Assembly: GCA_963969595.1 (NCBI GenBank)
Contig: OZ018409.1
Coordinates: 45,521,282 to 45,585,281, forward strand
Length of the DNA: 64,000 bases
Reading direction: 5' to 3'
DNA from: Neckera pumila
Lineage: Eukaryota > Streptophyta > Bryopsida > Hypnales > Neckeraceae
A model generated the notes under the pieces. The model worked only from the letters and a program-made list of their open reading frames with translations. It did no database searches and had not been told where the DNA came from. Positions 47,225-57,566 of the stretch are shown here, piece after piece. The position numbers were made by a program, and so were the translations under genes. How positions within the stretch are numbered: position 1 is the stretch's first letter; every line of letters begins with the position of its first letter.

Positions 47225-47288
47225 GAGATTTTCAACAAAATTTTACTTAAAACACATGTGTTTTAAATAAAATTTTGCTAAAAATCTC
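47225..47288. repeat. Near-perfect 64-bp palindrome
   Basis: Arms of about 31 bp pair GAGATTTT, CAAAATTTTA and TTAAAACACA with their complements around the centre ACACATGTGT. Very A/T-rich. Confidence 0.7.
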
Positions 47289-47484
47289 CTTAAAGGTCAT
47301 TACTTAAAATCATGTGTCTAGGACTATACTTAAAAACTCACTTAAAACACCCCTTTCTCTTGTAGTGACTCTTCTTGAACGTTTGACTAGCGGCATCACC
47401 TAGGTTACAATAGAGACTTGCTATGGACTCTGATTGTCTAGCGCTAGTTCTGCACAAGTGACTATGCCTACTTGGAGAGGGAAA

Positions 47485-47503
47485 GAACTGCGCTTGGATA
47501 CCA
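47485..47503 (-). other. Possible retrotransposon primer-binding site beside an LTR end
   Basis: On the minus strand the sequence reads TGGTATCCAAGCG, close to the TGGTATC(A)GAGC word complementary to plant initiator tRNA-Met used by Copia-type elements. It is preceded (at 47504) by ...CACTACA, a plausible LTR 3' end. No second LTR or polyprotein was found, so at most this is a relic. Confidence 0.3.
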
Positions 47504-49291
47504 TGTAGTGAGAGAATGATTAGCAAAGCAATTAGCTTAGCATTATGTACAGGAGTTCCTAAACCTAATCCATGTGTCACGGATGATATCCATCAGGGAT
47601 GGATGAAACCCTAATATATAACAACAGTTTTGCAGCTTTTGTGTACTTGAACATGACCTTGTCGTCCGTGTTGTGATGAATAATTTTCTGATGCACGATT
47701 TAAATGTGTTGGAAGAGTTTTGTTTCATGTTAACAGTGAATTATTGTGTGTCCTGGGCCAACTTTTTGCAAGTCAGTATCTCCACTTGCTTCTGTACTGT
47801 ACATGAAAGCTTTCGTTCTCTGTTTGGTTTTGATGCAACAGGTACCGTTGAAACTGGAGAACGACGTCAAAACTGTTCCGTGGCAAAGAGGAGCTTATTC
47901 AGCATAAGTAGAAGAAATGTCAGCCACCTCAATAGAAAATGACGTCAAACTCTTAAACACTTAGCCTTGCAAACTGTGTGTAAGAATGTCCTTGTCTCAT
48001 CCAAGTTCACCCATTTCACAGACGTGATAAAACTCACTGCTGATGGTTTTTGTAAAGCTTATTCCGGGTGACTCTTTCTCGTCAAAAGAGGCTGCAAAGG
48101 GTTTGACGAATCAGATCTATTGCCTAAGTAAGCTCGAGCATGAAACTTTGCCAAGAATATTCAACAAAAGTTACTGGAGACCCAGGAAATCGATACTTGC
48201 ACAAAATACAATAATCTTCATGTTCACTAAAATGGCAAAACGTCAACAATTTGATACGTTCTCAAGTTGCATGTTTGGAACCAGTCCTTGTTTACGAAAC
48301 TGGCCGGAGTGACCAAGAAATCCTTTCAACAAAGTCACCGTTTCAAGAATCATCGTTACGCAATGCAGAAAATCAACGGTTTCAAAGGTGGAGTGGGTTA
48401 CCTAAAGGTGGGGCAAGAAATTTGTGCATTTCATGGTCATCGTTGGCCAGAGTTCGCACGTACTGAAAGCTCTGAATTGAGTTCTCTGTGAAGTCACTTC
48501 AAACTCTTAGGGTTAAGCATATGTGTTCGACTCTTATTACATGATCAGTTAGTAAGGCAGAGTTAGACTTCAATAACAAGCGGCTTTTCGTAGTAAGTTA
48601 GGTGGTGAGAAAATTAATGTACTCGCAGCTACTTCAATGCATTGATAAAACTCGGGAACCACATTAAATTAAATTTGAGCACTACCATGGGTAAGCTCGT
48701 TGGCACGTGTGCATACACAAGGAAGTATCCTCTGCTGTTTCAAAAAGGGACAACCCTAAACCCCAAAAGATTCCACCCCCAAAATGTCAACCTCTGGTGT
48801 ATTCTCTCCGTAAAATTTGCAGTCAGAAATCACAAGCCTTATGGAACAGTAAGGTCTGCAAATTAAAAAAAAGAGTTGTAGTCATATTTGCTAAAATGAT
48901 AGGTTTCAGAGCGCCAAAACTGACATTTAAGTCCATATTCCAGAGCTAAGAGGCCCCAAAGCGGAGTCTGGAGAAATTCTTGATCTTTTGCCATTTTAAT
49001 GAACATGGCTAGAGTTGCTAGGACATGCAATCAATACCATTTAAGGTTAATAAAAAATTCAGCCAACAAGAATTCCCTTAGGGTTGCTCTCGTTGTTTTT
49101 TAGGAATACAGAAGGTCCTCTATAACTACTCCTTACCCAACTGCACTTTCAACTGCAGGTCAATGTTAAAATGAAACTCAAATGAACCAGAAAATTCTAC
49201 ACAAAACTGCCCTTGCAATCACAAAGACAAGATTGATGAATGAATGGACAAATTCCAGAATAATACAGAATTCATCAAGCGAGAACTCGTG
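47504..49291. other. Downstream flank of the glycosyltransferase-like gene; no gene recognised
   Basis: Less AT-rich than the repeat blocks. ORFs up to 89 codons on the plus strand (48043-48312) lack a recognisable domain. Part next to 49291 is likely 3' UTR of the minus-strand gene. Confidence 0.35.
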
Positions 49292-52200
49292 TCATTGCCA
49301 CTTGATGCGGAGGGGATCCTTGTAGCACTTGGTTGCATTCACACCCATCATATAACTCTGCGGTTTGCTGTCGAGGTTTCTGTGGATTCCTTGATGCACA
49401 CCTTCGCAATGGTTGCCAGTGAGAGCGGCCAGCACGGTGAGAGCCGACTGGTCTTGTCGATGGTTCCTCCGACTGGACCCATCCGGCGCTATGCATTGTC
49501 GTGTAATGGAGCACTCGTACCACGGCCTTGCCAATTCACTGTACCTGCACACCATGACATCCCACAACTTGATCAATTGCACATCAAGGCACAGGAGTTT
49601 TATAGAGGACCCCAATCCGCTGTGCAGATCAGCTACTGGAAGGCAGTAAACTCCTATATGGTCAGACTAGCTAACTTGGTACGCCTCAAAGTGCCACATT
49701 GAGACATTCAAATGCTCAGAGCTCTAAAAACTAGGACTAATATGGCTAACTTGGCATGACTCAGAGTGACAAAATTGTGACATCCAAGTGCTCTAAGCTC
49801 AAAAACTAGGACTCGCACAGATTTAGGGTTCCAAACGAGCACCGAAAAGTAACAATCTCTTGAATTTTCGCCATGGTAACAAATTTAGCATTCTATTTGA
49901 AGTAATTAAAGGACCCGCATGAATTTGTAACACCGAAGCTCAAAGAGATCAATTCCTAGGGTTTCTTTTGTCCCAAGAAGAGGAAGCTGTACTTGTGGAG
50001 AGTGAAGCCAATGCCAGAGGCGTCGCAATTGGGAAGCTGCCGAATACGTCCAACGTTCGCCCTGAAATACTCGAGCTGCCTAGGATGGCACCACTGCTTG
50101 ACCTGCCCGCTGGAGAGCCGGGATGCAAACCCTTTCAATTTCAAGTTCCGAAAGGTGTGGGTAAGCCCGTCCACGGTTTTGAAGCGGTCTCCTGCATCCG
50201 CCCAGTACACGAATCCCCTCTCTAGTAACACCGTGTGAATCATCACCGCCTTCCACGCATACTCACCTGCAATTCATCCACCAGCACTCAATGTCCACAG
50301 TTTAATCACCTCGAAATTTTCATTGTAATATCGTCTGTTGCAACTCGTCATTGAGAAAACTTTGCTAATTTGGTTCCATTGAGTTCACAAGTAGTTGTAA
50401 ATTCGGAGCCAGAGAGTCATAGATTCATCAAGGTTCAGAGCTGAGTGAGCAAGGTATTCTCTTGTAAAAAGTACGGTTGTCATCAAGTAAATCGAAGTTT
50501 AAGAATTGTGATATAAGAAACTACACGTTTTGGGGACCGATTGACTGAAATTGCATCTAAGGAGCAATTGATACTTGATAGCATTGCTCAGGTCTATTTG
50601 CTCACATTAATTTTTTGAGTCCCTCTGCGATTCTTATAAGGGATCCAGTTTCCACATCAAGGGAGTCCCATGTGGCAGACTTGGATTGAAACGATACTTA
50701 GAAAAAGATAGACTTAACACAAAAGTGACTCCAAAGACAAACATTAGATCTACGTCAATATAGCAGGAACATCACGGTGGGAGTAAACAACTTACTCAAG
50801 AAAAACTAAGAAAGAAACCTCAAGAAAAACTAATTAAGATATCCTTCACAAATCTTCTCCACATAATTTCTATGAGATTATTTTGTTGTGCATAATTCTT
50901 CGTAACATAATTTTTTACATGAATAAAGTACCTACTATAGAGTTTGTACGAGGACGTAAAGTCTGCCAGTCTATGAAGACACCCTGGATTGAGGATATGG
51001 AACCTGATAGGAATCACGGGATCCAAAACTAATTAGGGTTCAACTGTAGATTTTCGGATGCTCTGTAAGGAATGACACTGAAGGTGACACAAGACCCAAA
51101 ACTAATTAGGGTTTAATTGAAGGATTTGGGATGCTCTGTAAGAAATGACATTGAAGGTGCCCCAGGACCGTAGGTTTTAGGGTGTAGGGTTTAAGATGCT
51201 TCTTTAGGAATGAGCCTGAAGGTGACACAGGGTCCAAACTAATTAGGGTTTAAGGTGTAGCGTTTAGAAATGCACTGTAAGGAATGAGCCTGAAGGTGAC
51301 ACAGGGCCCAAACTAATTAGGGTTTAAGGTGTAGCGTTTAGAAATGCACTGTAAGGAATGAGACTGAAGGTGCCACAAGACCCAAAACTAATTAGGGTTT
51401 AAGAACTACAATGCCTTGCTAGGAAATGGGACTGAAGGGTGCCACGGACTGACCTCTTCCGCCGTTGTACCCCAGCTTCTGATTGATGCGCATCCACTGG
51501 GGCCAGGCGTCGAAATCAAACTCTCGCACCTCGGTCGGGACACCATGCAACGCCCGCAGCTCCTCCACCACGCAGTTCAAAGCGGCGGCAGCCACGGCAG
51601 GAAAGTCCTTCATAGTCCACACCACTACGGACACATTGAACTCCGATTGCAGCTTTGCCACTCTGCCCAGAGACCGGAGGAGCAGCAGGCCCACTTCTAC
51701 ATGATTGCTGCTGAAGGTGGTCACGATGGTGGGTCGCCACGCCGATTCGGGGAACGAGGGGAGCATTCGGGCTGGGTCCTCGGTGTCCAAGTCCACCACT
51801 TTTATGCTTTCATAGTGCACATTGAAGGTTTGGAGTTCATCCGGCGATGGCTGTGGCGCGTACTGCTTCGTTTCGCCTACCACTAGATGCTTACACTGAA
51901 ACGGAACATTTCAAAACAAAAGGCTCAAAAACTACGTGTACTTGCAATAGAAAACCAGGTGCAATCACCTGCTACACCCTGAATCTTAACATTATTCAGC
52001 AAGACAAAAGGCTCCGTTTTAGGACTGAAAGAGTACGTTACCAAAGGAGCATATTCCAGAGGAGGCAAAACATGGAATATTTTAGTGGGATATTCTGGAG
52101 GTAGCAAAACATTTTGTGTCGTCCGTTCTACCCTTGAAAACAATGAACTTCGGTCAAGAATATTTATGCAATTATCTACAACAGCTCTCTTAATGAAATT

Positions 52201-53564
52201 AAAGGAATTTTCTCTCTTCAACCCATTTGACAAAAGTCCTTGCCAAAAAAACTGTCACTGGACAGGTTTTGGATACCCATCCAAAACTGCAGCGGATCGA
52301 CACTCATTTGAAATCTTACGCCTATACCATTCTAAAGATTCTGTCGTTTCAGCAAGGTAACTACATACACATCTGAGTACTTGAAAATCCTCATTTTCAC
52401 CAGGTGAACGTCACATTTGAGCACGATGAAATTCGCCAAAATAACAAAGATGAATCAACGTCAATTTGAATTCCATTACTTTGACATTTTCAGGACGAGC
52501 GGCCTGTAAACACAAATGCAATTTTTCTCTAGACAATTGTGCAGATGAATGCCACAAAGTGTGAGTCAATGTAACGAAGGTCTAGAGAAAACTTTCCAGT
52601 ATTGAGGCAATTTAACGAAATTGAATATGTTAACGCAGAGAGACTGTCCTTGTTTTCCTTAAAAGAATATCATAAGTCTCCCAGATGATTCTGCACAGGA
52701 TAGGGGGGAACCATGGAAAAGTGGTGAATAGCGGGAATCCGCGGCACAAGTGTTCGCTATAAACCGGGAACCACAATCCAGAAACCCGAGATAAAATCCT
52801 GGTATAAACGGCAAAATTATGGCAACCTCAAAAAACAAGGAATGCTATATATTTAGGTCTCAAATTGAACGATGCCAAAGTGGCGAATATTCACCAACTT
52901 AACGAAATGGGCACATTGAGGGCTCGAGGGCTTGAGCATGATTGTTTACCTTCTTCTTCGTCTTGTGCACGCCGCTGTTATCAGACTTGGAGCACTGGAC
53001 GTCCGGGCGGAGCGCATCGCGAGCCATCTTGCAAACAATGGCAGTAGCGTCCGTGCCCACCCACAATTTCCTCTTCGATCCCACACTCCTTGTGGCGTTG
53101 AAAAGTCTGTAAAGCTCGCCATACGGAAGCACTGACCGCCCTTCGGTTCCCACTCGAACCACCAAACACACGTCGAAACTCCACTTGATCGATCCGTCAC
53201 TGGAATCCAAGCTCACAGGTTCTTCAGTTGCACTAGGTTGAGTTTCTGTAAGCTCATTTTTCCCCTCAAAATCCAATTCTGCGGCCCTGGATTCTTCGTT
53301 GCGAGTTGTGTTTTCTGGAAGGGGGGAAGGGGGATACGGCGTTGCGGGTTTAGCCGGAGGGTTTTCATGGTGTGGAAGTATCATTCCACTTGGTTGATCT
53401 GAGCCCAGTAGCCACTCCAAACTGCTACCCTGCAGACCATTAGAATGAACTCCAAAATCGACGCTAGCAACTGTACAGAGAGCACAAAGCGCTACCAAGA
53501 ATATCCCGGCCACGCCACAAGCCGTCATGCACAGAAACTTGACCGAGTCAGCTCGAAACTTCAT
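49292..53564 (-). CDS. Putative type II membrane glycosyltransferase, four exons
   Basis: Exons in transcript order: 53564-52950, 51895-51454, 50266-49993, 49544-49292. They join as 1584 nt (527 aa) with phases 0, 1, 2 matching and GT/AG borders throughout. Residues about 11-31 form one membrane anchor behind a short basic N-terminus (type II, Golgi-like). A Pro/Ser/Glu-rich stem follows to about 125. The lumenal domain holds WRPTIVTTFSS, then EYAWKAVMIHTVLLERG with FVYWADAGDRF (a likely donor-sugar/metal site with acidic residues), a WCHP motif, and a C-terminal W-x2-C, CIAPDGSSRRNHRQDQSALT block. This architecture resembles nucleotide-diphospho-sugar transferases related to DUF1647-type proteins; the family name is from memory and unverified. 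Substrate unknown. The third donor (AA before GTACAG) is weak but is the only one that keeps frame. Confidence 0.8.
51012..51430. repeat. Tandem repeat of about 74 bp in intron 2 of the glycosyltransferase-like gene
   Basis: Units start near 51012, 51071, 51144, 51209, 51283, 51357 and 51425. Each has AATGA-(G/C)-CTGAAGGTG, a CAGGGCCCAAACTAATTAGG-type core and a GTAAGGAATG end. The two middle units are almost identical. The last unit ends about 25 bp before the splice donor of exon 2. Confidence 0.85.
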
Positions 53565-54479
53565 GATTTCTGGAGCCCTGCTTGCAAGTTGGTTACACAG
53601 ATCATTCCCCCGTTGATGGATCTTACCCTAAAAATTCATCACTGAATCCTAGCTAGATAGATACCACTGGAGGTCTCTCAGCTACAAGGAAAGTAACCAC
53701 CAAGCTAGTACCGTAAAACTTGGTGAATCAGAGCAGGTCACGGAACCAATACTCGCCAATTTTCATTTGCATCATCTCCTTGATCCTCAACGGACCCAGA
53801 ATAATTTCAACTAATATGTCCTTATTGATGGAAGAGAAATACGATTCTCCAGCTCCTGCCACTAAGGTAACACCATCAACAAGCACTCATACAATCCACT
53901 GAAAATAGCCAAGTGGTGTGTAAGCCACTAATTTCTAACCCTCCTTCAGGTGCTGCAACATGTTCGAAGTCCAAAAGCAAGTGAAGATCTGAAGGTGCCG
54001 TTTCTGCAAGTATAAAACTCGCGAATCTGCATGTCACAGTTTGTAGAGGTGATTCAACAGGCATAGCAAGGAAACACAGCGAAGAGCTCTGAGGGACACA
54101 GCAGCAATGGAACCCAACCGCGACAAACAACTAGCGACTGGTGGAGATGAAAAAAAGGCAAAAGAACTTCAGAGCCAACACACGAAAGCTGCTTTCAGTT
54201 GTCCTAAAAGAGTCGTGCAAACCATGAGAGAGAACAACAAAGTGCGTGATTCACACTATTCAAGGGCGAAGCAAGACTCAATGACGGAATGCAACCTACA
54301 TACCAAAGCCTGGAATTTTGACGAAGGAAAAGCATGTGGAGTTCGGCAAATACTGTAGAAGTTATTATTGGATTCAGTGCTTGAGGGTCATGACTCATGT
54401 GTTTTGGGCAGAATATGAGAATCAATAGAGCGCGCCAATGACCAGGAGCCCCTACTGCAAAACTCCTACAAGCGTCCCT
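53565..54479. promoter_or_regulatory. Upstream region of the glycosyltransferase-like gene
   Basis: No recognisable coding gene. An 83-codon plus ORF (54107-54358) has no domain and lies antisense to the likely promoter. Specific promoter elements were not identified. Confidence 0.3.
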
Positions 54480-54885
54480 CCTGAATCAATCCATACCTTA
54501 GTTTGGCTGTTTGTTTGTTTGTTTGTTACGTTGAGATCTCCCGGATCGTGCGTCCCATGGATACGTGCTGGGTACCGTCGGAAAGCCCTCGGCGAGGAGA
54601 GGTGCACGGGCTTGGTTTCGTGACGTTTGAACCTACGGTATGGAAGTTATTGAATTTTGAAGTATTAATGGATCAAAAAATTAGAAAATTACTTTTACTT
54701 TGATTTTGGTCGCATTCTTGGTACCATTGGAAAGTGCTCAATAAGGAAAGATGGACCGGCTTTGTTTCGTGGCGTTTGGAATGATGGTGTTAAAGATATT
54801 GAATTTCAAAATTTTTATGATGAATTAGAACATTAGAAAAAAATTTTACTATACTTTTGGTTGCGGCAACGGTATATTCTATAAT
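54480..54885 (+). repeat. Two units of the R repeat upstream of the DWNN-RING gene
   Basis: ATCCATACCTTAGTTTGG, a TTGTTTGTTTG run, GAGATCTCC, GGTACCGTCGGAAAGC, GAGGTGCACGGGCTT and TTATTGAATTTTGAAG follow in the same order as in the 43.9-47.0 kb array. A second partial unit follows from about 54710. The copies here are GC-richer, suggesting less decay. Confidence 0.65.
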
Positions 54886-55125
54886 ATGGGTGTAATCATG
54901 GCCCCAGGATGTGCACGTGGCATCAAATTGGCGGTACTGAGGTACCAGTTCAGAATCTACCGAACTTCGCGTACTGTAGCTTCGAAGCAGCTTGGGCAGC
55001 ACCCTGAAACCGTGTGCTCCCTTTCCAGAACGTTCGTTGCCTGGCCTTGGAGTGCACGTCAAGGCCAAGCCTGTACTGGCTACGAAGAACAAGCTTCGTC
55101 CCCTCTATTTCTTATTCTCCTCATT

Positions 55126-55234
55126 TTCCCTTGCTTTATTCCGTCTGTCCTTGCGTTTCTCTCGTCTTCCTCGTTCTCTTCGTTTTCCCTTGCCTTGTTC
55201 CGTCTGTCCTTGCGTTTCTCTCGTCTTCCTCACC
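55126..55234 (+). repeat. 59-bp tandem duplication in the leader of the DWNN-RING gene
   Basis: Two pyrimidine-rich copies, with TTCCGTCTGTCCTTGCG starting at 55139 and 55198, each followed by CTCTCGTCTTCCTC. It lies 60-170 bp upstream of the ATG, probably within the promoter or 5' UTR. Confidence 0.75.
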
Positions 55235-55295
55235 TTTTAGTTTGTTTCAGTGTAAACTTTCTTTCTCTTTGCTTTGGTCTGTAAGCTTCTAAAAC

Positions 55296-56288
55296 ATGGC
55301 GGTACACTTCACCTTTGCTGCTTCAAAGGCTCTCAAATCCGTTCCGTGTGTGGGAAATTCCATCTCGCTTCCTGAATTGAAGGATGCAATTGCTGCTCCA
55401 CTTGTAGCGGCTTTGAAAGGGAGGAAACTGAGGGAACAATTTGACTTTAGGGTTTATGACGCTGATACAAAGGTGGAGATTGTAGGTGCAAGTGCTAGGG
55501 TTAGAAAAAATGCCTCTGTGTTGGTGAAGAGAGTTCCAGCCTACGTTCTTGCTCAACAAAATCAACCACCTGTCGTGGTTGCAAGTAGAAGTTTGAAAGT
55601 TGTTAACAAGTTTCCAGAGAATGTTGTCTATGATGATGGTTTTGGAGAAGATGTCTATTCTGTGAGCACAGTGAGTGTTGAGAGTAGTGACAAAGTGGAA
55701 AGCATTAGAAAAGAAAGTAGGAAAAGTAGCAAGAAAGAAGCAATGAATGTCATTGAAGGTGTCTGTTCAAGGCCTACTGCAAGTGTTGTGAGTAGTAAGG
55801 AAGTAGAAACAATTCGAGAAGAGATTAGAATAAGTAGAAAAGAAGAGATGGAGAGCGTGGGTGGTATTCCAAAAGATTTGATGTGTACTTTGTGCAAACA
55901 CATTATGAAAGATCCAGTGTTGATTCCTTGTTGTTGCAACAGCTTTTGTCACAATTGTATTAAAGTTATCCTACATGTGGAGAAAAAATGCCCCAGTTGT
56001 GAGTCTTTAAGATGCAGTGATGCAAATTTACTTCTCAATCGACACCTCAAGTCCATGATTGATGCTTATTTCAAATCCAATCTAAGTGCGTCGTCAAGTG
56101 GATCGTGTCTTTCTCAAACAACTTCTTCCCAAGTTTTTGTTGGTGATTTGCAACCAGAAACTCCTCACAAGATATTTTCAAATCAAGATAGTCATGTTTC
56201 TAAGAGTGTTGGAAGTGGTTTACTTGGAAAGAGAAAACCCCTAATTGTTTCATTAGAGGGTAGTTCAAAACGTACTAGAATGCTATAG
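55296..56288 (+). CDS. DWNN-RING protein related to RBBP6/PQT3, short and intronless
   Basis: 330 aa. Residues 3-82 form a ubiquitin-like DWNN domain (starting VHFTFAASKAL, ending SVLVKRVPA). Residues about 191-250 form an RBBP6-type RING/U-box, IPKDLMCTLC..., with cysteines at 197, 200, 212-214, 218, 221, 232 and 235. RBBP6/MPE1/PQT3 relatives act in ubiquitin ligation and mRNA 3'-end processing and usually carry a CCHC zinc knuckle between these domains; none is present here. The linker instead contains a doubled segment (about 127-154 and 164-190, both of the form S-x-SS-x2-VE-x-IR-x-E). The C-terminus is Ser-rich with a basic LGKRK stretch. The single exon and short length suggest a retrocopy or reduced paralogue. 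The start ATG is the first in frame. An AATAAA lies at 56671. Confidence 0.85.
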   Translation: MAVHFTFAASKALKSVPCVGNSISLPELKDAIAAPLVAALKGRKLREQFDFRVYDADTKVEIVGASARVRKNASVLVKRVPAYVLAQQNQPPVVVASRSLKVVNKFPENVVYDDGFGEDVYSVSTVSVESSDKVESIRKESRKSSKKEAMNVIEGVCSRPTASVVSSKEVETIREEIRISRKEEMESVGGIPKDLMCTLCKHIMKDPVLIPCCCNSFCHNCIKVILHVEKKCPSCESLRCSDANLLLNRHLKSMIDAYFKSNLSASSSGSCLSQTTSSQVFVGDLQPETPHKIFSNQDSHVSKSVGSGLLGKRKPLIVSLEGSSKRTRML

Positions 56289-56375
56289 AAAATTAGGGAA
56301 ATCTTGGGGACTAAGAGTTTTAGAACATTGAACACAAAAAAGAACAATTTTTTTATTGTTTGTTCAAGCTCCTAC

Positions 56376-56572
56376 CTCAAGCCCACATGATTGCAAGAGC
56401 AATGCAAAGGCTAAGGACATTGTAATTACATTGGACAAAAAATTTGTTCAAGATTGTACATCAAACCCACATTGTTATAGATTTTACATCAAGCCTACAT
56501 GATTGCAAGAGCAACACAAAGGTCAAATACCTTGTACATATATTAGGTGTCTAGATGCATTAGGCAAAAAAA
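56376..56572 (+). repeat. Direct repeat in the 3' flank of the DWNN-RING gene
   Basis: TCAAGCC(C/T)ACATGATTGC followed by AAGAGCAA(T/C)(G/A)CAAAGG occurs at about 56376 and 56490, a diverged duplication of about 115 bp within the probable 3' UTR. Confidence 0.65.
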
Positions 56573-56670
56573 ATTAATGTAGTGTATATAGGTATATGTA
56601 CATGATTCTCAATACATACTCTATTTGGTATAGTGCCACTTTGCACTATTTTGTAATTATTATCTTATTT

Positions 56671-56676
56671 AATAAA
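56671..56676 (+). terminator. Candidate poly(A) signal of the DWNN-RING gene
   Basis: AATAAA 383 bp after the stop codon, in a T-rich context (TTATTTAATAAAC). Plants tolerate many signal variants, so this is a suggestion. Confidence 0.4.
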
Positions 56677-57089
56677 CTACATTCAACTTTTTAATATAAT
56701 TTTGTCATTTGTCTATTTTACTTTCATAGAAATTTCTTTTCAAAATGTAATTATGATATATGTTTTAAATTTATTTTTTATGTCTTGGATACGACTATTT
56801 GATTATTGGGACATGTTAGAAATTCAATTAATACTTAAAAGTTATCTTGAATTGAAAGTTTTTCATACCTCATTCTTTTGTAGTTTATTTGAAGAAAGTC
56901 TATTGTTATGTTATCCACTAATTGTCCAAGGCACTATATTTTGATGTTGACAAAACTTTGAAGTTAAATAAAATTTCACCAAAGCAATATTTTTGGTATT
57001 TTTTTAAGTTAAATATCCTTTAAATTCTATTATAAGTTCTAGAAATGTGATTTTGAAAAAAATTGTTTGTATCATTAGAGAATTTTTTA
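56677..57089. other. Intergenic, AT-rich; no gene seen
   Basis: One 80-codon ORF rich in Phe/Leu/Ile that looks like AT-rich chance sequence. Confidence 0.35.
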
Positions 57090-57340
57090 GGGCTTTGGAA
57101 GACTGCAAGTTCATGGACCATGGGAACTTTAGGATCACTACTTCATCTGTAGTTTGACGTGGTCGTGTGAATGCTATGTTAGATATTAATATTTAATTAA
57201 AATTTTCTTAATTTTTTGAATTTTTTTTTTGAATTTTTTTTTGAATTTTTTATTTTTTTATTTTTATTTAATATTCTGATTGCATTGTTCCCACTAAGGA
57301 AAACAGAGCTAAAGTAGTCCCTCAAAACTCTACTAATGTT
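57090..57340. mobile_element. Diverged inverted-repeat element (family E-like)
   Basis: TTTTTAGGGCTTTGGAAGAC, a CATGGACCATGGGAAC stretch, TTTGACGTGGTC and an A/T-rich tail follow the layout of the elements at 21149 and 36324. A matching right end is poor, so boundaries are approximate. Confidence 0.4.
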
Positions 57341-57566
57341 TCTTAATTGAAGACTTTATTGCAAGGGTGACCATTGCAAATCGTGATCTTGTAGTATTAG
57401 AGGCTCGTCAAGATGAGCCCCATGTACATTAAATATAGGGAAATAATCACATTGGAATTCATTTATGAAAATAGTAGAGTAGATTTTGTAAAGCCGTAAA
57501 TCCATTGTGGTTATGGATGTTACGTCCTTTAATTAACCTCATATTTTGCCCATGATCTTAATTTAA

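Noticed and set aside
51012..51430. CRISPR-like array
   Set aside because: Units are about 74 bp tandem copies without unique spacers, and lie within a plant intron.
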